Source: Arcuatula senhousia (Eukaryota; Mollusca; Bivalvia; Mytilida; Mytilidae). From it: a stretch of 64,000 bases of DNA. The notes under the pieces were generated by a model. It ran no database searches, was not told the DNA's origin, and worked only from the letters and a program-made list of their open reading frames with translations. Shown one piece after another: positions 34,141 through 45,300 of this stretch (positions within the stretch are counted from its first letter, which is position 1; each line of letters begins with the position of its first letter). The stretch spans positions 63,609,702 to 63,673,701 of the forward strand of contig OZ020307.1 of the NCBI GenBank assembly GCA_963971305.1, given 5' to 3'. A program made the translations under genes and the position numbers.

Positions 34141-35199
34141 GACTTTCGCGTTTTTTTTTCGTCTAGACAGGGTAAATTGGTCCGGCAATATTCCTACCTA
34201 AGGATCCATTATAGAATATTCATCGTGTATAATCATTGTTTCAATGATTTAAATGTTATACAGGTTGTCTTAACTAAGAGGTACATCTTTATACCCCTAT
34301 AATAAGTACAAAATAAATGTGGACTACATTTCACATATCGATACACTAAAGTTGATGTACACTTCAGCGTTGCTGACCTTTTACCTTTGATTTAATCAAT
34401 ACGTCATAATATTTATTCAAGTGGGTTGAGCCAAATTACGGATTACATAACAAATGTTTAAGTGGGCGGAGCAAACGAACAAAATTTGCTGAAACAGATC
34501 GTTCTTTATTTTAGTGCTTACATTTAGCTCTGCTTTTAAACGCTTTAGCGCTTTGATTTTTAATATTGGTTGTGTTGCGTACACTTAATCCACATCTCTT
34601 TATCGTTTATAATAAGTCGAGCTCTCGAGATTATAAGTTGGAAGCACGACATAAGTCTAACGCACGAATTAAATATTTAAAGTAAAAAATGAGTGTCCTA
34701 AATGTACCCCGGCCTGTAGATTGACATATATGTTAACCAAGTTTCACGATAAACCTAATATTACCGTGGGAACTCCGTCTCAAAAATATATCCCCAGTCT
34801 GAATGATACTAGCAGTTGGATATTTGAGATTGCAAGTTCGGTAATTTTGTTATCATCAGCATTTGTACACTTTAACTGTAAATGTGCGATTTTCTTATTG
34901 CAATTGGCCACCTATTTCGATTGTTTGTTGCTGTTAATGATGTATTGTTGTATTTCTTTTCTTTTACTTTTTGTTTGGATGGCCCTGATTCTGAAAAGAA
35001 GAAACTGGTTATTTTGGGTTTGTTTTGCATATCGACACATAACAAAATTTACTGTTAATTACCGATAAGCAAGGATTGCTACGTTGTATATCAAAGATAG
35101 TCCGGGAAAAATATTTCCTTTCAGATAAGCTTCAATTACAATATTTATTTATAAGAAATTTCTATAACATGTCATCCCATCACACCTTAGGGAGCAATC
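34141..35199. other. Intergenic sequence, no convincing gene
   Basis: A 115-codon open frame at 34721-35068 has two hydrophobic stretches but no recognisable motif, and it overlaps a repeat-like block ('gcaagttcggtaattttg'). No gene is called. Confidence 0.4.
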
Positions 35200-35470
35200 T
35201 TTAAATTTTTAGCCGGGCTATGGATAGTTTCTTCGTCCTGCCTTTTTATTATCGGAAAAGCTGAGCCTGGATTCTGTTTTTGCGCGCTTGCGCGCGCCAA
35301 TTTTTTTATATTTTATTTTAAAGCTTTTATAAAATTTGCAGTCAGAACTACCATCCTGCCCATTTTGTTAGTCCAAAGGACTGTCCTGCCTTTTTATTTC
35401 TGGATTTTTGCCATCTTGCCTTTTTTATTTCAATTTTCACCATAACCCTTCCCCCTATAAAAATCAAATG
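35200..35470 (+). repeat. Dispersed repeat (family G)
   Basis: The order 'cctgcctttttatta', 'gctgagcctggattc', 'gcgcgcttgcgcgcg' and 'cataacccttcccc' matches 1315-1575 and the inverted copy at 20320-20580. Confidence 0.5.
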
Positions 35471-36840
35471 GTCGGTCCCTTATAAGCATGTCAAATCTCA
35501 TCGTACATCTAAGTACAACAGTCAAACTAAAAGAATCACAAACCTTTCCTTTAACATGATTTTTATTTTTTCTAGTATCAGTGGCTGATATATATATATC
35601 GCGAAAACTTTTATTAAAGACCGTGTGAGACGGTCTTTCTTCTTGTCTTAAACTGAAAGCCTATCGCGAAGATAACGGTCATAATGGCGCCGGGTAAAAA
35701 TAATCAGAAAAATCGAGTAAGACGATAAAAAAGTATGACAAAAGACAGAGAACATTTAGCCTATATGATGCACTCGTGTTGGGTTAATGTTTCATACACA
35801 TGGCACTTTCAACATGTGTTGGCCTATTATGGTCAGCGGTGCGGCCATCCGTATTAAGACCTAATATCTTTGCGCAAACGGGCCATCATATTCAGCCACT
35901 TATGGTACAAAACTTATCGCTCCTTGGGCTAAGCACTGACCGTCGTCGAATTCCTAGACCCCTCATCGCATCTTACATGTACGACTATCAGTTCTTCTGA
36001 AGCCTATTTGTCACAATTAAATGAAGATTATCATTTGACGAAAAAGCATCCAATATCAATTTATATATTTTTCAAAACCCCTTTACATAATGACACAGAA
36101 TTTTGTTGTAATTTAAAATATAATATACAGAATTTGTTCCTTTTTGTTATTTATAAATACTTCCCTGTTCCTTATTATTGTGAAAATTCCATTTACAAGT
36201 TTGATTTCATAACTTTCAAGGAATATATACGTTCGGTTTTTATCAGATCAAGGAAAATTTACACTTGAAAGTAAAAGGTACGTTTATTTCATTATTATCC
36301 TTTTAATAGTTACAATTATTATTTTATTAATTACACATATTAACATTTGTTTTCAATTAAAATAAATATCTTTTTAAGTTTTAAAACTTTTCTTATATAA
36401 AAATATGAAGGTGTATTTGCGTGATTAAAATAGCAAAATAACTTTAAATGTGTAAATTAATAATCTATACCTCTAATAAGTTATTATCAAAATATGTTTC
36501 TTAATAGTATATGTAAAGTTTCGTAAATCTGCTTGATACAATATCGGAATATTAAATAATCAAAAATATTAAGGGAGACAATAAAAATCTTACCACACGC
36601 AAATATACAGACTAAGCTTACCACTTGTGGAGCAAGCCGTTAAAGATGAAAAATGCTGTTTACAAAGTTTAAATATTTAATAAATTATGTATCGGTTATG
36701 GATTTGAAATTCGAGAATAAACCATCAGGAAACTATTTTTTTTGGGGGGGGGATACACAGAAAAACTACGTGTCGAACAAAATATTTGTCATAAGAAAAG
36801 AATATTTTTTTAGCGCTGTTCATAATAATAAACTTTGATC
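35471..36840. other. Intergenic sequence, no gene seen
   Basis: AT-rich sequence with a G-run at about 36745. No recognised gene. Confidence 0.4.
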
Positions 36841-36846
36841 TCATAA

Positions 36847-37085
36847 AGACAAAGTATCATCACATAATGACAAAGTATCACCACATAATGAAGAAGTATC
36901 ATCACATAATGACAAAGTACCATCACATAATGACAAAGTACCATCACATAATGACAAAGTATCATCACATAATGACAAAGTATCACCACATAATGAAGAA
37001 GTATCATCACATAATGACAAAGTACCACCACATAATGACAAAGTATCATCACATAATGAAGAAGTATCATCACATAATGAAACAC
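36847..37085. repeat. 21-bp tandem repeat, about 11 copies
   Basis: The unit is 'acataatgacaaagtatcatc', with variants tatcacc, taccatc and 'gaagaagtatc'. It reads open on both strands only because 21 is divisible by three. Confidence 0.9.
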
Positions 37086-37400
37086 ATCATCATAAGGCAG
37101 CTATGGCGTTCCATACAGTTCGGTAGTTTGCGGTTTTTGTTATGACTTTCTTTTTTCTGTCTCTACATTCGTATTCGAATATAGTTTAAATTAAGATTTT
37201 TAATATATATTATTTATTACGGCTCAAATGTCTTTTAAAATTTTTAAGACCTACATTTTCGCGTCCGGTTGCCATAAATGTTTACATCGAAAAAAGTTTT
37301 GTTAGGTATTGACCGATGGTTAATGGTTTCAGCATTTGCTTAATGGGCAACTTCTTCAGATAACTAATATAATTTGGGGTATGTAAATTTCAGATTCGAC
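37086..37400. promoter_or_regulatory. Upstream region of otopetrin copy 6
   Basis: Ends in the acceptor 'gtaaatttcag' (AG at 37392-37393), seven bases before the ATG, consistent with a 5'UTR intron. No promoter motif can be called. Confidence 0.4.
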
Positions 37401-38909
37401 ATGACATTGGAAGTGAAAAAGATTTTATATGCTGCCTTTATTTTACCGTGGTCTGCCGGTCTAGTAAAAGAACACCGGAATGGTTCATTTGCAAAGCATG
37501 ATGGGAGTATAGCTGGAGGATTTGTAATGGCTGTCATGGTGATCCTGGCGTTTGAACTGATGATTTTCTATCCGCAGAACCACTCGAGATATATCATGAT
37601 TTCTGTATATACACTGGGAATAGTTAGTCTGTCTATAATCAGTCTTCTTTTGTATAAAAATTCTCATTGGAAAATAAGAAGGAAAGACAAACACAGCGAC
37701 AGGTTGAAAATCAAATTTCTGTGGATATTTTGCTTTGCTAACATTGTCTACCAATCGTTAAAGTTTGCAAACAATCTGAACTGTAAAACATTTCTAGACA
37801 CGGCTGCTATGTCCATCTACTACATAGTTGGATGGATATTTGAAATTTTCCAAACAGTTTTCATTCATTTATATTTCAGATTCAAGTTTTCCAATGTTTT
37901 GGGTTTATATTATGGAATCTTGATGCTTGCCATTACAAATATTTCTAAGTGGACTCATAGAACAGTTGTTACGTACCTCGAAGCAAAATCTTATTTGAAT
38001 ATAACAGGTGGCACAAACAATTCTTTCTTTTGTCCGAACAATTCTAACCCCGTGATTCCTCTTGAAGACGTCAAACCATTTTTTGACCCTGTCTTACTAG
38101 AGTATAGCCTTTTAAGCGTAATCTTTTTGTCCGAAATTTGGCCGAAAACTGGAGAAGCGGAGAATTCACAACATGAGTTTCTGGAAGCATCTATGGTAAG
38201 CAGCACCGAAGAGCATCAATGGCTGCTAGATGCCAACCAGGAGAGACGCTCCGTTTGGACTAAAAAATCAATATTAGTTGTAATCATAGGATTTGCTTAT
38301 AGTGCCTCTTTTGTCTGTGTACAAATGCTTTTCCTTCACCTCAAATCGCTGCAACACCGTTTGCCTATCGTCTACATGTTTTACATTAGTGGACACCTCC
38401 TTCGGATACCTCTGTTAATAAAATGTTTCTATGGACTATCAGGAAAACTAAAACCGAAGCGCAGAAGTCGAACATTCTTAAATTTTAAACAACTTGTTAT
38501 CTTAATAAGTTCAATGGCGGCTTGTGGCTACATATTGGTCGAATGTATAGAAATGCATAAAACTGCCTATGGTGCTTTTTACGAAACCAGGGTGTATATT
38601 AACGGAGTTTTTAAGATTCTTAGTACGGTTTTACAGACTTTGTTCATCTTACAAATGACTCAATACCGGAAAGTGGAGCGAGCTAATTCTATCTGGTCGT
38701 TACAGAACACTTTCCTGTTCATGGCGTGTCTGAATCTCAGTCTTTGGTTCGCTTATACATTCGTCTCTCCGCAGTACACGCTTAAACGTCATGATGACAG
38801 ATTTTTTAACATGACCACGTGGTTAAAAATCAAACATTTTTGGTTTCCGTTTGTAATCTTCTATCATTTTGAATCATTTATATCGTTTTACGACTTTTTC
38901 AGAAGTTAG
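37401..38909 (+). CDS. Otopetrin-like proton channel (copy 6, intact)
   Basis: 502 aa from the ATG at 37401. An in-frame upstream extension is rejected because a splice acceptor separates it and no paralogue extends further. Motifs are HDGSIAG (33-39), FEIFQTVFIH (147-156), ITNISKW (178-184), VLLEYSLLSVIF (231-242) followed by SEIWPK, KILSTVLQTLFILQ in segment 10, and HFWFPFVIFYHFESF at the C-terminus. Twelve hydrophobic segments are present and the coding region is intronless. This is the most 3' and among the most diverged copies, with a longer segment 11-12 loop. It is a proton channel by family inference. An ATTAAA-type signal lies at about 39054. Confidence 0.88.
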   Translation: MTLEVKKILYAAFILPWSAGLVKEHRNGSFAKHDGSIAGGFVMAVMVILAFELMIFYPQNHSRYIMISVYTLGIVSLSIISLLLYKNSHWKIRRKDKHSDRLKIKFLWIFCFANIVYQSLKFANNLNCKTFLDTAAMSIYYIVGWIFEIFQTVFIHLYFRFKFSNVLGLYYGILMLAITNISKWTHRTVVTYLEAKSYLNITGGTNNSFFCPNNSNPVIPLEDVKPFFDPVLLEYSLLSVIFLSEIWPKTGEAENSQHEFLEASMVSSTEEHQWLLDANQERRSVWTKKSILVVIIGFAYSASFVCVQMLFLHLKSLQHRLPIVYMFYISGHLLRIPLLIKCFYGLSGKLKPKRRSRTFLNFKQLVILISSMAACGYILVECIEMHKTAYGAFYETRVYINGVFKILSTVLQTLFILQMTQYRKVERANSIWSLQNTFLFMACLNLSLWFAYTFVSPQYTLKRHDDRFFNMTTWLKIKHFWFPFVIFYHFESFISFYDFFRS

Positions 38910-40216
38910 GCTCATGCATTTATGCATTTGTATTTTCATTTTTTTTTTTTTTTTTGCAATGTGCGTAAAGACCATCTAATGACTAAAATGATTGGTCTCT
39001 TTTTTTAATTCCAAGTCAATAATGTTTGTAAATGCATATAACATGTATAATTATTAAAGAATCCTGAAATTTTATTGGTCGTTTTATAAACGCCCTTTTT
39101 AGCAAATAAGTAAATATGAACTACACAAAATATAGACATTCAGAAAAAAAGAAAGGTAATTACATATGGGTCAAAATTGCAACTTACATTACAATTCTGT
39201 TTAAAACAATTACTATTTGATTTCCCCGTCAATCAAGACATTTTTCATACAATTTAATTGAAAGCAGCACACATATATAGATTTTTTTTATAAACACAAC
39301 ACATTATTTATCGATTATCCATATACATATTTACACGCATACTACATGTACTACGACTTCCAGCCCGCAAAACGACAAATTGAGGTTATCAAAGTTCACA
39401 ATGGTATTAAAAATTTCCTTACAATTCTGGTTATGAAATAAACATTATTTCCCGTCAATGACAGTTTTTGTATAACATATTATATTACTGGTTGCTTAAA
39501 CTTATATACGAACAGGAAAAAAAGACTATACTAAAAGACAATAACATTTAGGCTCGATAGACTCTTTTTTCTTCTTCTTAAATTAATATTAGCTCACATA
39601 TGAACTATTTACATCACAAGGCGTCATTTGTCTGTCAAATTTCTTCAAAAATATTTTTGCAGCTATCTTAGGGATTACTTACAAACTTTGTACACATAGT
39701 CTTTAGGATATTTTTCAAGTTTTGAAATAACCAACATGGCCACCGTTTCTAAAAATAGAATACCAGAATCAGCTAAGGGTTCCAAAATTTAAAAAAGAGA
39801 AAATCCGAAGCACCACTCCTTAGTGAGTACAAAGCTCTCCACTGAGACGAATTGTGTGACGATTATTTAAAGGATTTATTTCCCCTTAATCGTCAAAATT
39901 GATAATTATCCCAGATTTTAGACTTTATCTTGAAAACTTTGTCGCACATTTACATTAGTTGGAACATTATCACGGTCTTATTATCAGCTATGGTCAACGC
40001 TGGAAGGATAATGGTTGCCTTCCATTTTCTCCCACCGTCATTTTATTTGTTAAAAATCATGCACAGTATTTTTGTTTTTGGACTGTCTTTGAATATTTAA
40101 GCTTTAATGAACAATGGACGGTAATTAGTACCCCGTGGTACTTGCCATTGGATACATGAAAGCGTACCATTGGTACTTGCAATAAAGGTTAACTTTTGCA
40201 ATCCAATCTTCCTTTT
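38910..40216. other. Intergenic sequence, no gene seen
   Basis: AT-rich sequence with a T-run at 38939-38956. A possible family B scrap ('aacatggccaccgt') lies near 39733. No gene was recognised. Confidence 0.4.
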
Positions 40217-42050
40217 TATCTCACCTTGCCGAAAGCCATGTGAGCATTGCCATCGCTTGGCATCCGTTGTTTGTCCGTCGTCTGTCCGTTCAACTTTTCA
40301 GAAATCTTCTTCTCTGGAACAACTTGACAGAATACAATTAAACTTGGTTTAGTTGTTGCTTATCATATCCTTTACCAAAATGTGGTTTGGATTTTTCATT
40401 TGTCGTCAAACATGGCCACCGTGGCTAAAAATAAAACATAGGGATAAATTGCAGGTTTTTTTTTGCGAAAAAATCACAAACGGCTACAGATAACAATATT
40501 CTGGCAGGTTAAAAGTGATCAACATTTCGAGATCTACCTACCATTAAAATTTGAAGAAGATACAACAACCCATGTAGGAGTTATTGCCCTTTTTCTGTTT
40601 TTTTTTTTTAAATAAATTTTGCACTAATAAAGTTCAATTTCTTAAAAACTATACAAGATATTTTAAAAATTTAAACTGTATATTGTTAAGTACATCATGA
40701 TCTACAAAGTAGTTGTATGACCAATCCTTTTAGGGGTTATTCCCCTTAGAACGTCGAATTTGCCCATTTTCACAGCATTTCCAGGTTACATTTAAAACGT
40801 TAAATCCTCTGACAACTTAAATTCAATTTGAACCAAACTTGGTACAAATGTTAAACAGCATTAGATGTATAGAACTGACGTTGGGATTTTCGATTAATTG
40901 TAAAACATGGCCACCATGGCTAAAAATAGAACATAAGGGTAAATTGCAGTTTTTGCAAATAACTCTTAAACGGTGACAGATTTTTAAATTCTACAATAGA
41001 ACAAGATCTACCTGCCCTGAAATTTTGGAGAAGATGCAACAGCTCAGGTTGGAGTTATTGCCTTTTTTCTTCATTTTCATATACATTTTGCACTTATTTA
41101 TCTTAATATCTTGAAAACTATATGAGATAATTAAGAACTTAAAATTGCATATTGTTAAGCACATCACGATCTACTAAATATGTAATAGGGTTAATGTTGT
41201 AGGCCATTCCTTTTAGGAGTTATTCCCTTTAGAATGTCAAATTTGACCATTTTCACAGCTTTTACTCATTACATTTAAAACGTTAACTCCTCTGACATCT
41301 TAAGCCCAATTGGAACCAAACTTTGTTAAATAGTTTATTGGAATTAAACGTAAAACTGGTGTGGGGATTTTTGATTGGTAGTAAAACATGACCGTCATGG
41401 CTAAAAAGGGACATAGGGGTAAATTGCTGATTTTTGGTAATAAGTTATTCAGCTTAGAAACGGATCAATGTTAAATAGTATTTGCCTAATAGCCTATCAA
41501 TGTTAAATATTGTATTTGCCTAATAGCCTATTGTTCAGGCGCATAAGTCAGGTGCGCGATTCAGGCTATTCTTGGTACAAAAACAAATTAGCTGGAATTG
41601 AACTTTGATCTAGGAGGTACTGTTCATAAATGTGCAAAAGAGGTTAAATTATTAAGAGTGACCATAGACTGTATGTAAGATTTCAACAGTCAAGTTACGA
41701 GTATGTGTAAAACAGCTGCTAGACAGTTGAACGTTCTCAAGCGTATAGGCTGCCATTTAAACCGTCTGAGCAAAATTACAATCTATTACTCATTCATATT
41801 GTCCAATTTTAGCTTTTGTCCACTTACCTGGCATTTCTGCTCAGAGGCAAATACAACAAAAATTGAGAAAATTCAACAGCACGCTTTGCACTTTATTTAC
41901 GAAGACAAAAACTCCTCCTATGAAAATTTGTAAGAAAAATCAAAGTTATCATCCCTGAGAATACGACGCTTGAGAACGATTGTCATAGAGACTTTTCAAT
42001 TTTTTTTACTTACTTACTTACTTACTTACTTCAGGCTCCTGGGAGCCTCT
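40217..42050 (-). mobile_element. Dispersed element (family B), inverted, with nested LINE scrap
   Basis: It starts 'tctcaccttgccg' and ends 'aggctcctgggagcctcttg', the complement of the start of 29748-33838. Inside are inverted subrepeats ('catggccaccatggctaaaa', 'gtaggagttattgccc', 'ctcctctgacatcttaa'). A TACT microsatellite (about 42007-42032) precedes the end block. The reverse-transcriptase fragment at 41590-42000 is nested in it. Confidence 0.65.
41590..42000 (+). pseudogene. Non-LTR retrotransposon reverse-transcriptase C-terminal remnant
   Basis: The readable protein includes KTAARQLNVLKRIGCHL, YYSFILSNFSFCPLTWHFC and KIEKIQQHALHFIYED, then YENL. This is the thumb and C-terminal region typical of LINE polymerases, as in 'RQLNALKRI' and 'SNFNYCPLVW'. 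A stop follows YENL, and the frame continues recognisably beyond it ('SSLRIRRLRTIVIETFQ'). The upstream part (LGVTID-like) is in a broken frame. It is a short dead fragment, with no endonuclease or full polymerase. Confidence 0.75.
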
Positions 42051-42306
42051 TGCTATTTTCTTTTATCATACAAACACATGAAGTAGTACTCATACACTTA
42101 AAGTAAGTATACAATAAATATCAATGGATTATTTAATATTAAATCGGACGATTGATAAATTTATCTAAATTGATAAAGCTATATTTACTATTATCACGTG
42201 TTCTTTTCAAGTTGCAAGGCGAAACATATCTCTTGTAAAGGCATTTCCACGTCTCTTTATGACCAGCATCACATAGCATTGCAGTCTTTGCCATTAAGTC
42301 TGCAGT

Positions 42307-45300
42307 ATGTTTGCTCTCTTGATATTTTCCTCCTTGTTTCATGGAGCACTCCAGGCAGCCCTGGATGACTATGTTTTCAGACCGGACCCGCACTATAAGT
42401 TTGAGGAGATCGGGAAGGAGACTGGGCCGGGGTACACTACCTATATGATCAATATGACATCTCAAAAATGGAAAACAGGTAAATTTTATCTTACGCTTCC
42501 AAATTTTACAATTGTTTACGCAAGTTCAATTCCTTTAGATTATTACGTTTCACAATCATTATACGGAAATACTTTTTTTTTCTTAAGAGCTAAAAGGTGT
42601 CAAAGAAGGTAAATATGAAATTGATCTCTGAAATTGACTGAGGCTGATTCAAGCGCAATATTACCTAGCGCATTTACATAACATTACAATTTATTTTAGC
42701 TCAAAATGTTTTGCCTAAAATAAAATGAGGGTGTTTTTTTTTGTCAAGCGTATTTGCTCCAAAGCCCGTCCCTTTCAAATTTATAAAATGCTTATGTACA
42801 AAAACGTGTTATCTGTTGACAGAATCTAGATTGGACCATCCTATCTGGTGGCATTACCTAGCCATTACAATTCCAGAAAAGATTGTCTACAAAGATGCCG
42901 CTTTTATGCTGATAGACGGTGGCTCAAACAATGATGCGTAAGTAACCATACTTAGCCATTACAATTCCAGAAAAGATTGTCTACAAAGATGCCGCTTTTA
43001 TGCTGATAGACGGTGGCTCAAACAATGATGCGTAAGTAACCATACTTAGTCATTACAATTCCAGAAAAGATAGTCTACAAAGATGCCGCTTTCATGCTGA
43101 TAGACGGTGGCTCAAGCAATGATGCGTAAGTGATCACGTCCCCTACCTTGGTACTGGTTTTGATTATTTGTACTTCAATTAGTTTGGTTTATTAAATCTT
43201 TTACTTATTTCGGTCATTCTGTATTTTACTTTTATATTACGATATGTGCTGGAACATTTGATGCGGTAAAATGTTATTGAGTTATAGTAGTGCTTGCTGC
43301 CTGGTACATTAACTTTCCTTTTTGACCATTACCAATGTAGACCACCGACAGTGGCTGACAACTTTGTGGCGTTGACAGTAGCTTTTGCAGTATCTACAGG
43401 ATGTATTGGTGCCGACCTGAAAATGATCCCTAATCAACCAATTGTTTTCAAGGTGAAAAATATCATTGAGCTGCTTATTTTTTGGTTTGACATTGAAAAC
43501 GAGAGCAATAACTAAACTTAATTATTGCATAACCATGTGACCACTTGCTATTTGAAAGTTGCTCGAACGTCAGCTGCTTCAAATGCTGCCGGTTAGTTTT
43601 CGATGGTTTGTAAGAGCGAGTGGTGCAGTGACTAATGTATATTGAGTTATGTGGCTCGATTCTCGTAAGGGGGTATTTATTGACAAAATTCCAACCTTCT
43701 ATTTACATCATCTATGAGAATGGTCTCAAGGAACGGAGAAAATCCTTAAATTAAGATGGTTGCCTTGTAAAAGTTAGGCTTTGATTAAGAATGGTTCGTT
43801 AAGGGTGAATACAAATAATGCAACTTGGAATGAGAGTCACATAATAGATCAAATTAAAATATTTTTCGCTGCTGAATTTGAAAATACCGTCACTTATCTT
43901 TCTTATAACTTGTTTTTTTCTATATATTTATATATACATGTAACTATTTAGGACGACCCTAAACAACAGAGGCGGACAGAGGATGCTGTCATAGCCTGGA
44001 CATGGAAAACATTTGTCGAAGTAAATAATACAGACCCGGAGTTCCTTCTAAGATTCCCAATGACTAAGGTAATATAATTTGATTTATTGCGATATATTTT
44101 TTATAAAGATGACGAGATATGTTGAATTTTTATTGGAGTGAATAATTTAGCCCCAGTCTGAGTGTACAGTTTTATGTTGTTTTTTTTTTTATCTCGGTGA
44201 TGTATGTTAATACTTTTTAAACATGTATATGGATAATTTCTGTTCTGCCAAAATCCACATTTTGAAATTTGTTGTCTGTTGAAAACATGAATTAAATACT
44301 TATTATAATAAATACAAAATTTTGAGTGTAGCTGTATACTTATATTGTATGTCTCAGTTCTTCATTTGTTATGAACTTAGCAAAGACAATTTGTTATAGG
44401 CCAGTGTAAGAGGACTAGATACGATAGCAAACATAACTCAACAGAAGATTGGAAATAGGATAGACAAGTTCTTCATTGCTGGGGCGTCAAAGGTAAATTT
44501 TGATGTGTATACTGTATTTTCGTAACTTTTGACAATTGAAAATATTTTCCACCCATTATCTCAAATCATTTTTTTTATTATATTTCCAAACGTCATTCCA
44601 CTACCTGAAATTTATCCTTCTATATAAAATGAAAATTAGATTTAACTTAATAAGTTGTATTAGAGTTTAAAAGTCACTTGTTATATCTTTTTTCAAATAT
44701 GAAATGAGAAAACAGAACTGCAATTCTTCCTTCAATGACTCTTTTCAGTGTGCGATGACCAGGTTAAGATGCGAGCTACGCTCCACTCGCAAAAAGACTT
44801 AAAAATTCTATCACTTGTAAAAGATAAGCCGGTCTTTTCCAAGAACTTAATATGTAAGAACCTATAAATTTCAAACCATCGATGAATCTTTCATGCGTGT
44901 TTTGTGATCGTCAATCCCCCAAATGTCTTTGCTTGTCTTCTCTTCTGAGATATTCGAAATTGGTTGTCCCAGTTCGGTAGTTTTCTTAGAACCTGTTTTC
45001 CGTTGTACAAGTAACTATTATTATAACTTGACTATGTTTACAGAGAGGCTGGACAACATGGACGGTGGGAGCTGTAGATAAGAGGGTAGTGGCCATGGCT
45101 CCTCTGGTTATGGACCTCCTAAACATGCAAAGGGTAAGCAGCTTAATTTATTGTGCTGTATAGACGGCAACATTTGTTGTATGTTGGCAAAAGGCATGTG
45201 CACTGCAAAAATAAAGGAGGTTTATAAACTAAGGTTGTGATTTATATTATGTCTGACGAATAAATTCAAAAATCCCATACGGTAACTTACTGCTTGTAAG

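Noticed and set aside
34721..35068. 115-codon open frame with hydrophobic stretches
   Set aside because: No recognisable motif, it overlaps a repeat-like block, and hydrophobicity is expected from T-rich sequence.
36810..37145. About 90-codon open frames on both strands
   Set aside because: They are products of the 21-bp tandem repeat.
37374..37400. N-terminal extension of otopetrin copy 6
   Set aside because: It would read through a splice acceptor and is absent from all paralogues. The ATG at 37401 aligns with their starts.
42741..43515. Short independent open frames in the AprA region
   Set aside because: They are extensions of exons 2 and 3 of the spliced gene into flanking introns.
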